Part shown: positions 7,587-16,750 of the stretch, one piece after another
Position numbering within the stretch: the first letter of the stretch is position 1
Layout: each line of letters starts with the position of its first letter
Source: Clostridia bacterium
GTDB taxonomy: Bacteria; Bacillota; Clostridia; Christensenellales; Borkfalkiaceae
Length of the DNA: 64,000 nt
Assembly: GCA_017507045.1 (NCBI GenBank)
Contig: JAFWBP010000012.1
Coordinates: forward strand, 124,001 to 188,000
Reading direction: 5' to 3'
Translations under genes and position numbers: made by a program
Notes under the pieces: generated by a model
Told to the model about the DNA's origin: nothing
The model's input: only the letters and a program-made list of their open reading frames with translations
Databases searched by the model: none

Positions 7587-10205
7587 TTATTCTTCGGGCT
7601 TTACATCGGAAATTTCTTCACCTGCGAGCGCGGGGGATTCCGCTTCGGCCGTTTCATCTGCACCTTCTGTAAGCTCCTCAAAAGAAAGATCAGCCGCCGT
7701 TTCTTCAGGCGCGGCAACCTCCGCCTCTTCATCCTTTTCCGTGACGGCAACGGTTGCAACGATTCCTTCGCGCACGTTCATAAGGCGTACGCCGCGCGTT
7801 GCTCTGCCAATTCTGGATACGGCCTCAAGGTGCATGCGAATGATGATGCCCGCACTTGTAACGAGCATGACGTCTTGCGCGTCGTCTGCGAGCTTCATGT
7901 TCACGAGCGCGCCCGTCTTTTCGTTGAAGACGCCTGCCTTGATTCCCTTGCCACCGCGCGATTGCAGGCGGTAATCCTCGGGATTCGAGCGCTTTCCGTA
8001 GCCGTTTTCGGAGACGGTGAGGATATCGTAGCCCTCTTTGAGGACGAGCATATCCACGGCGGTATCATCCTCGGCGAGCGCTATGCCGCGCACGCCCATC
8101 GTATCTCTGCCCATCGGGCGGACATCTGCCTCATCGAATCGAATGCACTTACCGCTGTGGGATGCGATCATGATCTGATCGCTTCCGGTTGTGAACTGCA
8201 CGGAAATGAGCTCATCGCCCTCGGCGATCTTGATAGCGATCTTGCCGTTCTTCATGATGCGCTCGAACTCGCTCGTTGCCGTTTTTTTGATGAGGCCGCG
8301 CTTCGTTGCCATCACGAGGTAGCCGCTGCCGTTTTCGCTGACGGGCAATATTGCCGCGATTTTCTCGCCTGCAGAAATTTGAAGCAGGTTGACGATGGCT
8401 CTGCCGCGCGCCTGCCGGTTCGCCTCGGGAATCATGTATCCCTTCATAGAATACACCTTGCCGAAGTTGGAGAAGAAGAGAATGTTGTTGTGCGTGGAGC
8501 AGACGAACATCTGCTCAACGAAATCTTCTTCCTTCGGCTTGTGCCCCGTAACACCCACTCCGCCGCGATGCTGCGCCTTGTATTCCGCAACGGGAATGCG
8601 CTTAACGTAGCCGCCGTGCGTGAGAGAAATAACGACGTCTTCCTCGTCGATGAGATCCTCATCCTCAATATCGCCGTAATCGACGGAAATTTCCGTTCTT
8701 CGCTCAGAGGGGTACTTGCCCTTGATCGCAATGAGATCGTTTTTGATGATCTCCATCACGCGCCACTCGTTGGCGAGGATATCCTTGAGATCCGCGATCG
8801 TTGCCTGCAAGGCGGCGAGCTCTTCGCGGAGCTTTTCCACCTCGAGCGAGGTAAGGCGCTGAAGACGCATTTCGAGAATGGCGTTCGATTGCTTATCGGA
8901 AAGCTCGAAGGAAGCCATGAGTTTGGCGCAGGCATCGCCCTTATCCTTTGATTCTTTGATGATCTTGATGACCTCATCGATATTTGCAAGCGCGAGCACG
9001 AGGCCTTCAACGATGTGTGCGCGCTCTTCCGTTTTGGCGAGCTCGTACTTCGTTCTGCGCACGATCACTTCCTTCTGGTGCTCGAGGTAGTAATAGAGAA
9101 TATCGCGCAAATTCAGGTACTTGGGCTCCGTGCCGTTCTCAACGAGCTCGAGCAGGATAATACCATCGGAGATCTGCAAATTCGTGTGCTTATAGAGGGA
9201 ATTCAAAACAACTTGCGCATTGGCATCCTTCTTGCAATCGATCACGATGCGCATGCCCTCTCTGCCCGATTCATCGCGGATATCCGAGATGCCCTCGATG
9301 CGTTTATCCTTAACCATGTCCGCAATGGCAACGATGAGCTGCGCTTTATTCACTTGATACGGGATCTCCGTGACAACGATGCGAGAGCGCGCGTTTGCGC
9401 CCGAGCCGTGCTCTTCGATCTCGCATTTGGATCGAATGACGATGTTGCCCTGCCCCGTGCGGTACGCCTTGCGGATACCGCTGCGCCCCATGATCATGCC
9501 GCCCGTGGGAAAATCGGGCGCAGGGATATATTCCATGAGCTCATCCACCGTGATCTCGGGATTATCGATCATGGCGATGGTGCCATCTATGACCTCTGCG
9601 AGGTTATGGGGCGGAATGTTCGTTGCCATACCAACGGCAATGCCATCCGAACCGTTTACGAGCAGGTTCGGGAAGCGAGCGGGAAGCACGGCGGGCTCCA
9701 TTTCGATTCCATCGAAGTTGGGGAAGAAATCCACCGTCTCTTTATCAAGATCGCGGAGCATTTCTGCCGCGAGCTTGGTAAGGCGCGCTTCCGTATAACG
9801 CATAGCGGCAGGCGGATCGCCATCCACCGAACCGAAGTTGCCGTGCCCATCTACGAGCGGAAAGTTGATGGTGAAATCCTGTGCAAGGCGAACGAGCGCA
9901 TCGTACACCGAGCTATCGCCGTGCGGATGGAACTTACCCATAACGTCACCGACGATACGGGCGCACTTTCTGTACGCCTTATCGTTATAGAGCCCCATCT
10001 CGTGCATGGCGTAGAGAATGCGCCTGTGAACGGGCTTGAGGCCATCGCGAACATCCGGAATTGCGCGCGATTTATTGACCGCCATGGCATAGGCGATGAA
10101 CGAACGCTTGAGCTCGTCGTTCACCTCCATATCTATGATCTTAGTCATCTCAAGTGTTTTTTTAAATTCTTCGGTGAGCTCCGGGCTCGTCTCTCTTTTC
10201 GCCAT
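7587..10205 (-). CDS. gyrA: DNA gyrase subunit A
   Basis: Breakage-reunion subunit of gyrase. Seen in 872 aa: [20 protein letters not shown] (49-68), the quinolone region [13 protein letters not shown] with Ser98 and Asp102 at the positions of E. coli Ser83 and Asp87 (the susceptible-type residues), the catalytic Tyr137 in AAMRYTEAR, and a C-terminal beta-pinwheel with a GyrA box variant QSRGGKG, which separates it from ParC. The tail is acidic. The ATG start has GGAG six bases upstream. It follows gyrB by 76 bases on the same strand, so both are likely one operon. Confidence 0.97.
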   Translation of the reverse strand: MAKRETSPELTEEFKKTLEMTKIIDMEVNDELKRSFIAYAMAVNKSRAIPDVRDGLKPVHRRILYAMHEMGLYNDKAYRKCARIVGDVMGKFHPHGDSSVYDALVRLAQDFTINFPLVDGHGNFGSVDGDPPAAMRYTEARLTKLAAEMLRDLDKETVDFFPNFDGIEMEPAVLPARFPNLLVNGSDGIAVGMATNIPPHNLAEVIDGTIAMIDNPEITVDELMEYIPAPDFPTGGMIMGRSGIRKAYRTGQGNIVIRSKCEIEEHGSGANARSRIVVTEIPYQVNKAQLIVAIADMVKDKRIEGISDIRDESGREGMRIVIDCKKDANAQVVLNSLYKHTNLQISDGIILLELVENGTEPKYLNLRDILYYYLEHQKEVIVRRTKYELAKTEERAHIVEGLVLALANIDEVIKIIKESKDKGDACAKLMASFELSDKQSNAILEMRLQRLTSLEVEKLREELAALQATIADLKDILANEWRVMEIIKNDLIAIKGKYPSERRTEISVDYGDIEDEDLIDEEDVVISLTHGGYVKRIPVAEYKAQHRGGVGVTGHKPKEEDFVEQMFVCSTHNNILFFSNFGKVYSMKGYMIPEANRQARGRAIVNLLQISAGEKIAAILPVSENGSGYLVMATKRGLIKKTATSEFERIMKNGKIAIKIAEGDELISVQFTTGSDQIMIASHSGKCIRFDEADVRPMGRDTMGVRGIALAEDDTAVDMLVLKEGYDILTVSENGYGKRSNPEDYRLQSRGGKGIKAGVFNEKTGALVNMKLADDAQDVMLVTSAGIIIRMHLEAVSRIGRATRGVRLMNVREGIVATVAVTEKDEEAEVAAPEETAADLSFEELTEGADETAEAESPALAGEEISDVKPEE

Positions 10206-10281
10206 AAAATACTCCGTTTCGTTTTCTTTGTGTTATCCGTTTCGGCACTGCTGCCGCCTTCCCTTATGGAAGCACGGAGCG

Positions 10282-12195
10282 CTATATATCAAGATCCTTC
10301 ACCAGCGTGGCGTTCTCTTCAATGAACTGCCGGCGAAGCGCGGGGCTTTCCCCCATGAGCACGGAGAACATTTTATCCGCCTCCATTGCGTCTGCCATCG
10401 TAACCTTGATGAGCGTACGCGTTGCAGGGTTCATCGTGGTATCCCAAAGCTGCTCGGTAGACATTTCGCCAAGGCCCTTATAGCGCTGGTATTCCACCTT
10501 GTTGTTGTTCGAAGCATCGAACAGCACCTTCTCCTCTTCGGAGTAGAGGTATACATCCTCCTTGCCCTTCACGCTCGCTTTGTAGAGCGGCGGCTTAGCG
10601 GAGTACACGTGCCCGTGCTCGATGAGGGGGCGCATATAGCGGAAGAGGAAGGTAAGAAGGAGAATGCGAATGTGCGCGCCGTCTACATCGGCATCCGTCA
10701 TGGAGATGATGCGATCGTAGCGAAGCTTGCTCTCATCAAAATCATCCAAAATGCCGCAACCGAAGGCGGTGATCATCGCCTTAATCTCGGCGTTCTCCAA
10801 CGCTCTGTTGAGGCGCACTTTTTCTACGTTGAGAATCTTTCCGCGCAGGGGAAGAATTGCTTGGAAGCGGCGATCTCTGCCCTGCTTTGCGGTGCCTCCT
10901 GCCGAATCGCCCTCAACGATATAGATCTCACAGAGCTCGGGGCGCTTATCCGAACAATCGGCAAGCTTGCCGGGAAGCGTGGTGCTCTCGAGCACGCCCT
11001 TTCTACGCGTAAGCTCTCTTGCGTTGCGCGCCGCATCCCTTGCCTTTTGCGCCGTGATACAGCGCAGAACGAGCTCTCGCGCCTCGGAAGGGTGCTCCTC
11101 GAGGTACGTGCCAAGCTCATCCGCAACCGCCTTATTTACGAAGGGACGGATAAAGGAATTGTTGAGCTTATCCTTCGTCTGCGATTCGAATTGCGCATTC
11201 TCAAGCTTAACGGAGACGACGGCAGTGATGCCCTCTCTCACATCCTCGCCCGTAAGGCGATCGCTCTCCTTTAAGATATTCAGCTTTCTGCCTACGTCGT
11301 TGATGATCTTCGTAAGTGCGAGCTTCAGGCCCTCTACGTGCGTGCCGCCATCTATGGTGTTCACGTTGTTTGCATAAGAATAGATGACCTCGTTATAGCT
11401 CTCGTTGTATTGAAGGGCGATCTCGCAGACCGTGGTGCCCTCCTGTGCTTCGAAATAGAGTGGTTCAGCAAATAATGGTTGCTGCGCCCTGTTGAGCTCA
11501 CCAACGAGCTCCTTGATACCGCCTTCATAGAAGAACGAATCACTCCGCTCCTGCCCCTCGCGGCGATCGGTTAGCGTGATGTTGAGCCCCTTGTTGAGGA
11601 ACGCAAGCTCCTTGAGGCGCACTTTGAGCGTTTCGTATTTGAAAACGATCGTTTCAAAGATCTCCGCATCCGGAAAGAAGGTGACCTTCGTGCCCGTTTC
11701 AGAAGTTTCTCCGATCACGTGAAGAGCCCTCTGGGGAACGCCGCGGTTGTATACCTGCTTATAGATATGGCCGTTTTGCGAGACCTCAACTTCCAGCCAT
11801 TCGGAGAGCGCATTCACCGCCTTCACGCCAACGCCGTGCAAACCGCTCGAAACCTTATAACCCGAATCACCGCCGAACTTACCGCCTGCGTTGACCTTGG
11901 TGAATACGACCTCAACAGTGGAGATCCCCTCCTTGGGGTGAATATCGGTGGGAATGCCGCGGCCGTTATCAACAACGGTGCAAGAGCCATCCGGATTAAT
12001 GGTAACTTCCACACGGTCGCAATAGCCTGCAAGCGCTTCGTCAATAGAGTTATCTACAACTTCGCTAACGAGGTGGTGAAGGCCCTTCTCATCCGTTGAG
12101 CTGATGTACATGCCGGGGCGCTTGCGGATATGCTCTAAACCATCGAGCACTTGAATTTGTTCCGCACCGTAAGCCGCTTCTACTTTTTCAGCCAT
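10282..12195 (-). CDS. gyrB: DNA gyrase subunit B
   Basis: ATPase subunit of gyrase. Seen in 637 aa: IQVLDGLEHIRKRPGMYI, the GHKL ATP site (SEVVDNSIDEALAGY and DNGRGIPTDIHP, then GLHGVGVKAVNALS), the transducer, the Toprim motif EGDSAGGTAKQGRDR and the C-terminal YKGLGEMSTEQLWDTTMNP. Length matches the Gram-positive form without the enterobacterial insert. GGAG lies seven bases before the ATG. The upstream region holds an unusually large inverted repeat and an alternating purine-pyrimidine tract, both plausible supercoiling sensors. Its position about 42 kb from dnaN is farther than in Bacillus. Confidence 0.97.
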   Translation of the reverse strand: MAEKVEAAYGAEQIQVLDGLEHIRKRPGMYISSTDEKGLHHLVSEVVDNSIDEALAGYCDRVEVTINPDGSCTVVDNGRGIPTDIHPKEGISTVEVVFTKVNAGGKFGGDSGYKVSSGLHGVGVKAVNALSEWLEVEVSQNGHIYKQVYNRGVPQRALHVIGETSETGTKVTFFPDAEIFETIVFKYETLKVRLKELAFLNKGLNITLTDRREGQERSDSFFYEGGIKELVGELNRAQQPLFAEPLYFEAQEGTTVCEIALQYNESYNEVIYSYANNVNTIDGGTHVEGLKLALTKIINDVGRKLNILKESDRLTGEDVREGITAVVSVKLENAQFESQTKDKLNNSFIRPFVNKAVADELGTYLEEHPSEARELVLRCITAQKARDAARNARELTRRKGVLESTTLPGKLADCSDKRPELCEIYIVEGDSAGGTAKQGRDRRFQAILPLRGKILNVEKVRLNRALENAEIKAMITAFGCGILDDFDESKLRYDRIISMTDADVDGAHIRILLLTFLFRYMRPLIEHGHVYSAKPPLYKASVKGKEDVYLYSEEEKVLFDASNNNKVEYQRYKGLGEMSTEQLWDTTMNPATRTLIKVTMADAMEADKMFSVLMGESPALRRQFIEENATLVKDLDI

Positions 12196-12220
12196 AATTG
12201 ATCTCCTCTAAGTCCGTAGC

Positions 12221-12266
12221 GTTTCAATTTGCTTTATATCGCCTGCGCAGGCGACAAATTTGAAAC
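12221..12266 (-). other. Large inverted repeat in the gyrB leader
   Basis: A 16-bp perfect palindrome (TCGCCTGCGCAGGCGA, 12239-12254) lies inside a wider, imperfect inverted repeat whose arms are GTTTCAATTT (12221-12230) and AAATTTGAAAC (12256-12266). As RNA it would form a strong stem-loop 26-71 bases upstream of the gyrB start. There is no T run after it, so it is not a simple terminator. Confidence 0.7.
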
Positions 12267-12298
12267 TTATTTAAACAAACTTTACTATTATATATACA

Positions 12299-12317
12299 AT
12301 GCGCGCGCACGCGCGCG
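12299..12317. other. Alternating purine-pyrimidine tract upstream of gyrB
   Basis: Nineteen bases of strict purine-pyrimidine alternation, nearly all GC steps, next to an AT-rich TATATATAA stretch. Such tracts can adopt Z-DNA under negative supercoiling. It lies about 105 bases upstream of the gyrB start, where the promoter should be. Confidence 0.6.
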
Positions 12318-12413
12318 AGACGAGGTTATTATAACACATGAAATGCGATTTGTAAAACGTTTAAATGGCTTTTTCGAAAAGTTATCCACAAAAATAGCGT
12401 TTCTATAAAAAAA

Positions 12414-12435
12414 CTCCCCCTTTTTCTCGGGGGAG
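12414..12435 (-). terminator. Intrinsic terminator of the spoVT-spoVB-mazG-dus cluster
   Basis: A 7-bp stem CTCCCCC / GGGGGAG followed on the minus strand by seven T residues, six bases past the dus stop. Confidence 0.88.
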
Positions 12436-12440
12436 GCTGA

Positions 12441-13394
12441 TTATTCTTCGTTTTGAAATATTTCTTCTGCAAGCGCGGCAACCTGCACAGTATTTTGCGC
12501 TTCGAAGAGCCGACGCTTGTAGGCATTTGCGCACGGCTTTCCCTTGATGTAAAACGCCGCCATCTTCCGCATGAATACGGTGGCAAACCGCTCGCCGTAA
12601 ATTTCCCGCGTTGCGCGTAGTTCTTCGAGGAAAAGCGGCAAAAGCGGAGGAGTTTCGCGCCCCGTGATCTCACAGAGCACGCGTGGGTTATAGAGCGCGG
12701 CACGGGCTACCATGACCGCATCTGCACCCGTTTTTTCGAGAATTTCACGAAAATCTTGCACCGTCCAAACGCCGCCGTTTGCAACGACGGGAATCTTCAC
12801 CGCCGCCTTTGCCGCGGCAATTTCAGCGAAGTCGCAAGGGCCGGCGTAGATCATATCGCGCGTTCTGCCGTGTACGCTAATCATACACGCACCCGATCCC
12901 TCGCACATTTTCGCAAACTCGGCGGTGATCTTACGGTGTGCATCCACACCCGTACGAAACTTTACGGAGATGCGCTTGCCGCTCTTCACGCAAGAGGAGA
13001 TCACTTTTTCTGCAAGGGGAAGATTTTCCATAAGTGCGCTGCCCTCGCCGTTACGCGTTACCTTAGGCATTGGGCACCCCATGTTGATATCAATGAGATC
13101 GAAAGGCGCGAGCGCCTCGCTCTCGCACGCCTCGCGCATGATATCGGGATCAGCGCCGAAAATTTGTGCCGCTTTGGGGCGAGCAACCTTCTCTTTCGCT
13201 CCACAATACAATAAGTGCTTCGTTTCCTCGTTGCCGTAGTGCAAGCCCTTTGCGCTCACCATTTCGGTAAAGGTGAGTCCGGCTCCCAAAAATTCGCACA
13301 TCTTTCGGAAAGGTTCGTTCGTGTAACCCGCCATGGGCGCAAGGAAGACGTTATTCGGGCATACCATGCCCGCGATATCAATTGCGTGAAGCAT
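12441..13394 (-). CDS. dus: tRNA-dihydrouridine synthase
   Basis: FMN enzyme that reduces uridines in the tRNA D-loop. Seen in 317 aa: VFLAPMAGYTNEPFR at the N-terminus (FMN site), INMGCPMPKVTRNGEGSAL with the catalytic cysteine, VKFRTG, SVHGRTRDMIYAG and VVANGGVWTVQDF. Start taken at the ATG at 13394 because AGAGG lies seven bases upstream; an ATG seven codons earlier has its purine run too close. The start overlaps the mazG stop by 17 bases, so translation is probably coupled. Which Dus subtype it is cannot be told by eye. Confidence 0.93.
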   Translation of the reverse strand: MLHAIDIAGMVCPNNVFLAPMAGYTNEPFRKMCEFLGAGLTFTEMVSAKGLHYGNEETKHLLYCGAKEKVARPKAAQIFGADPDIMREACESEALAPFDLIDINMGCPMPKVTRNGEGSALMENLPLAEKVISSCVKSGKRISVKFRTGVDAHRKITAEFAKMCEGSGACMISVHGRTRDMIYAGPCDFAEIAAAKAAVKIPVVANGGVWTVQDFREILEKTGADAVMVARAALYNPRVLCEITGRETPPLLPLFLEELRATREIYGERFATVFMRKMAAFYIKGKPCANAYKRRLFEAQNTVQVAALAEEIFQNEE

Positions 13395-14781
13395 TTTTTG
13401 CCCTCTGATAATATTCATCCTTTTCTGCTTGAGTGAGTGTGTGCACATTCTTCCCTTCCGCCAAAACGAGCGCTTCGTAGGCAGTATAGCGCGCTTGCAC
13501 TTTTTTTACTGTATCAAGCAGAGCTTGCTCGCATTCTGCTCCCACGGTGCGCCCGAGTTCCACAACGCACATGAGAACATCGCCCAGCTCTTCCGCGATC
13601 TGTGCCCCATCGCCCGCCTGATACGCCTTTAAAAGCTCGCCGTATTCTTCGCGGAATTTTCTTTCGAACAGCTCGATCGAGGGCTTATCCCAGCCGCCCT
13701 TTTCAGCGCGCTTTGCAATCTTCTGCGCACGAAGCAGCGCCGGGAAGCCTTCCGGAACGTCGTTGATCGCATCGGCAAAAGTTTCCTGATGCTTTTCCTT
13801 CATCTTGTTTTTATCCCACACGCTAAGTGCACCATCAGCGCCCTGCGCCTGATCCTGCCCGAAGACGTGGGTGTGCCGTGTGATGAGCTTTTCCGAAACC
13901 GCGGTAAGCATATCCGTAACGGAAAATCCGCCCTTCTCCTCTTCGATGAGCGCGTGGAAGAGGGCTTGCATCAATACGTCGCCCGTCTCTTCAAGCATGC
14001 GTTCCTCATCGTTACGATCGATCGCGTCCACAAGCTCGTACGCCTCTTCAATGCAATTGATGCGTATGCTCTCGTGCGTTTGTGCGCGATCCCACGGGCA
14101 ACCGTCGGGCGCACGAAGCCGCTTCAAGATAGCAACGAAATCTTCAAAAGTGAACCGCTTCTTTTCAAGAAGGGAAACTGTAGGAAGTACGATTCCCGCA
14201 ACGGCGCCGTACTTGCGCCGATCTGCCTCATAGAGCAAGCCTCTTTCGGCTTTTTCGCCGTTTACGTACACGGCAGGCGATTCGTCTCCGAATTTTTCGG
14301 CAAGCAGAAGCTTCACTTCCGAAACGATATCCTCCGTTACGTCGTACACAACGAGCGGAAGCGCGAGAGCGCTCTCCTGCAATTCAAAAGCAGAAACGGC
14401 GGTGTATCCCTCAAATAGTTGCGCAGCCGACGCAAGATACGCACCCTTTGATATGCCGCCGATTGCCACAACCCCCTTTCCCTTGAGAAGAATGCGCGCT
14501 GCGGCATCCTCTTCGGGCGCGCCGTCTACACAGTAGCACACATCTTTGCTCTTTGCACGCGCCTTTACCTCACGCACAATCTTCTTTACGAGGGTATCGT
14601 AATTCCTGCTCCGCCCATAGAGAAAATCAAGCGGTGTGTACGCAATCCGCGCCCCTTCAAGCGTTTTAACCGCGGGATGCGAGGCGGTGCGCACGAGCAC
14701 TTCGTCTGCTTCTTTCAGTGCCTGAAGGCCCCTGATCGTTAAGTCGTTTTCCCTGATTCCCAAGCTCACAATCGTGATCAT
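13378..14781 (-). CDS. mazG: YabN-type fusion of tetrapyrrole methylase-like domain and MazG pyrophosphohydrolase
   Basis: MazG enzymes hydrolyse (d)NTPs to monophosphates. Seen in 467 aa: an N-terminal tetrapyrrole methylase-like domain (ITIVSLGIRENDLTIRG, residues 1 to about 210) and a duplicated MazG region with CPWDRAQTHESIRINCIEEA plus the ExxE pattern EEAYELVDAI and a second EELGDVLM site near the C-terminus. This is the domain order of Bacillus YabN, and the neighbours spoVT and the YabM-like gene match the Bacillus spoVT-yabM-yabN cluster. GGGGGA lies six bases before the ATG. Its first 116 bases overlap the end of the upstream flippase gene in another frame. Confidence 0.92.
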   Translation of the reverse strand: MITIVSLGIRENDLTIRGLQALKEADEVLVRTASHPAVKTLEGARIAYTPLDFLYGRSRNYDTLVKKIVREVKARAKSKDVCYCVDGAPEEDAAARILLKGKGVVAIGGISKGAYLASAAQLFEGYTAVSAFELQESALALPLVVYDVTEDIVSEVKLLLAEKFGDESPAVYVNGEKAERGLLYEADRRKYGAVAGIVLPTVSLLEKKRFTFEDFVAILKRLRAPDGCPWDRAQTHESIRINCIEEAYELVDAIDRNDEERMLEETGDVLMQALFHALIEEEKGGFSVTDMLTAVSEKLITRHTHVFGQDQAQGADGALSVWDKNKMKEKHQETFADAINDVPEGFPALLRAQKIAKRAEKGGWDKPSIELFERKFREEYGELLKAYQAGDGAQIAEELGDVLMCVVELGRTVGAECEQALLDTVKKVQARYTAYEALVLAEGKNVHTLTQAEKDEYYQRAKNASRN

Positions 14782-16096
14782 ACGCTGTCCCCCGATTTTT
14801 CTTTTTTACAGTATACATGAAATCGAGAAAAAAAGCAATCAAATAGCATATGTTGGAAGCGATTGCCGCGCCTGCGATTCCGATTTCGGGAACGGATACG
14901 AGTGCAAATTGTAGCGCAAATTTCACCGCTACAGCTATCAGCATAGCAACTGCGGCGCGCTTTGCCCTACCCATGCCCGTAAGGCAAGCCGCCAAAGTAT
15001 CAACTCCGGCAAGCGTTACCGCCGAAACGGAAGAAAGCCGCACGAGGCGGATAAGGAGCGCTGTATCCTCCGCCGAAAGGGAGGAATACAAAAGCGCAAC
15101 GATCGGTTTTGCGAGAAAAAACAACCCCATCGCGCAGGGCACGGCAAGTGCGAGCGTAAGTGTGAGCGCAAAAAAAGCACGCTTTACCGCACCCTGTTCA
15201 TCACCTCGCGCCATGGCGGAGGAAACGGCAGGTACGGTTGCCGCCGCGAATCCGTAGCACACCGTAGCGGGAAGGCTAACAAGGGCAATTGCGCCGCCGG
15301 AAAACAACCCGTATAAAGATACGGCGCGTGCCGTGTAACCGGAAAGCAGGCGCACGATAACGATGGAATCCACCGTTTGCGAGAGGGGCAAAAGCGAAGC
15401 TGCCGCCATCACGGGTAGCGCCGAGAACAAGATGTGCTTCCCTTTGGGCGGCCGTGCACGCAGCCTTCGGACATGGTACTCCCTTCGGTAGCGTACAACG
15501 AGATACCCGAGCGCAAACAGTTCGGATATCGTAACGGCAAGAAGCGTGTATGCCGCTGCAATTTCAGGAGCATTTCGGTATCTGTATGCAAAAAACAGCC
15601 CTGCCGCCGCCTTAAAAATTTGCTCGATGATTTCCGAAACCGCTGTGGGCGCCATATCGCTTTTGCCCTGAAAATATCCGCGAAGCACTGCGATGAGCGC
15701 AACAAGAAAGACGGAAGGCGCCAGATATATATAACAGCGAAGCAGGTTTGCATCTCCCTGAAGCATTCCCATTACCGGCGCAAAGAGGCACATAAGGGCG
15801 GCACCTGCAACTCCCAAAAGCGCAAAGAGCCTGAGTGCCGCCTTCACCGTTTGACCGTTTTCCTCACCTTGAGCGCGCTCCCTTGCTATGACGCGTGAAA
15901 ACGCCGACGGGATCCCCGCCGACGAAAAGGTAAGAAGCACGCAAAAGAGCGGATATGCCATTTGGTATAGCCCCGTACCGTAACCGCCTAAAAGCCCTGT
16001 GAGCGGAATGCGGTAGAGCGCACCGATCACCTTTGCCACAAGCCCGCCCAGCGAGAGCACGAAGGCGCTTTTAAGGAACGTGTTGTTGCGCATCAT
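14666..16096 (-). CDS. SpoVB/YabM-like polysaccharide flippase (MOP superfamily)
   Basis: Multi-pass membrane transporter of the MATE/MurJ/SpoVB type, expected to flip lipid-linked oligosaccharides, in SpoVB for cortex or wall synthesis. Seen: N-terminal FLKSAFVLSLGGLVAKVIGA and LYRIPLTGLLGGYGTGLYQ, which are signatures of the family, and 12 or more hydrophobic helices up to about residue 440. Start at one of two adjacent ATG codons (16096 or 16093), a few bases after the spoVT stop. The last 39 codons read into mazG and encode a charged, low-complexity tail (TERSRRSARAHRLASRG) unlike the family, suggesting the natural stop was lost or shifted. Confidence 0.88.
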   Translation of the reverse strand: MMRNNTFLKSAFVLSLGGLVAKVIGALYRIPLTGLLGGYGTGLYQMAYPLFCVLLTFSSAGIPSAFSRVIARERAQGEENGQTVKAALRLFALLGVAGAALMCLFAPVMGMLQGDANLLRCYIYLAPSVFLVALIAVLRGYFQGKSDMAPTAVSEIIEQIFKAAAGLFFAYRYRNAPEIAAAYTLLAVTISELFALGYLVVRYRREYHVRRLRARPPKGKHILFSALPVMAAASLLPLSQTVDSIVIVRLLSGYTARAVSLYGLFSGGAIALVSLPATVCYGFAAATVPAVSSAMARGDEQGAVKRAFFALTLTLALAVPCAMGLFFLAKPIVALLYSSLSAEDTALLIRLVRLSSVSAVTLAGVDTLAACLTGMGRAKRAAVAMLIAVAVKFALQFALVSVPEIGIAGAAIASNICYLIAFFLDFMYTVKKKNRGTAYDHDCELGNQGKRLNDQGPSGTERSRRSARAHRLASRG

Positions 16097-16100
16097 CTCT

Positions 16101-16646
16101 TTACTCAAACTGGTTTGCGATGATATCCGCCGTAAGGCGCGCAAGCTTAACGGCAGGGCCTTCCATTACACAACCTGCCTCGTTCGAGAGCAAAATTACA
16201 GCGCCAAGACAATCGCCGCTTGCCACAATGGGCACGATAATTTGCGCCGTAAACGCGCTCTCATCCTCTGCCGTGATCGGGAAAACATCACCGCTCTCCG
16301 CCTTGCTTGCAAGGTAGCTGCGGCGTGAAGTTAAAATTTCTGTGAGTTTTTCGGATACCGTTTTCCCAACGAGCCCCTTCTTGCCAGTACCGTAAGCGGC
16401 GAGGATAACATCGTTATCCGAAATGGCGGCAAGATAACCGCTCTGTTCATTCAACGATTTCGCGGTCCCCTCCGCAAATCGCTCCACCGAGGCGATGGGC
16501 GAATACTTCTTTAGCATGAGCTCATCGCGATCAGTGAAAAGCTCGAGCGGATCCCCCTCGCGAATTCTGAGCGTGCGCCTGATTTCCTTCGGGATGACGA
16601 CTCTGCCAAGCTCATCAATTCTGCGCACAATTCCCGTTGCTTTCAT
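16101..16646 (-). CDS. spoVT: Stage V sporulation regulator SpoVT
   Basis: AbrB-type transcription factor that tunes SigmaG genes in the forespore. Seen in 181 aa: the swapped-hairpin DNA-binding domain MKATGIVRRIDELGRVVIPK and EIRRTLRIREGDPLELF (1-50), followed by a GAF-like domain with its hydrophobic core (AQIIVPIVASGDCLGAVILL) and the conserved ending VKLARLTADIIANQFE. The ATG at 16646 has GGAGG nine bases upstream and gives exactly the family length; a longer reading has no support. A SigmaG-like promoter precedes it. Confidence 0.95.
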   Translation of the reverse strand: MKATGIVRRIDELGRVVIPKEIRRTLRIREGDPLELFTDRDELMLKKYSPIASVERFAEGTAKSLNEQSGYLAAISDNDVILAAYGTGKKGLVGKTVSEKLTEILTSRRSYLASKAESGDVFPITAEDESAFTAQIIVPIVASGDCLGAVILLSNEAGCVMEGPAVKLARLTADIIANQFE

Positions 16647-16669
16647 AATATAAAACCTCCGTATATCTT

Positions 16670-16698
16670 CATTATGCGGAGGCCGAAAATTATTATGC
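16670..16698 (-). promoter_or_regulatory. SigmaG-like promoter of spoVT
   Basis: On the minus strand GCATA (16694-16698), a 17-base spacer and CATAATG (16670-16676). This matches the SigmaG pattern GHATR-17/18-CATNHTA at 11 of 12 positions. SigmaG control of spoVT is known in Bacillus. Confidence 0.6.
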
Positions 16699-16709
16699 GA
16701 AATAAAAAA

Positions 16710-16727
16710 CCTCCCCGTTAGGAAAGG
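16710..16727 (-). terminator. Intrinsic terminator of the aminotransferase gene
   Basis: Minus-strand stem CCTTTCC / GGGGAGG (two G-U pairs) with a TAAC loop, followed by six T residues, just upstream of the spoVT promoter. Confidence 0.7.
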
Positions 16728-16750
16728 CCTCTTATAAATATGCACGCGCA

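Noticed and set aside
7557-11274. Three long plus-strand frames antisense to gyrA-gyrB
   Set aside because: They are complements of strongly conserved gyrase coding sequence and have no ribosome sites or recognisable domains.
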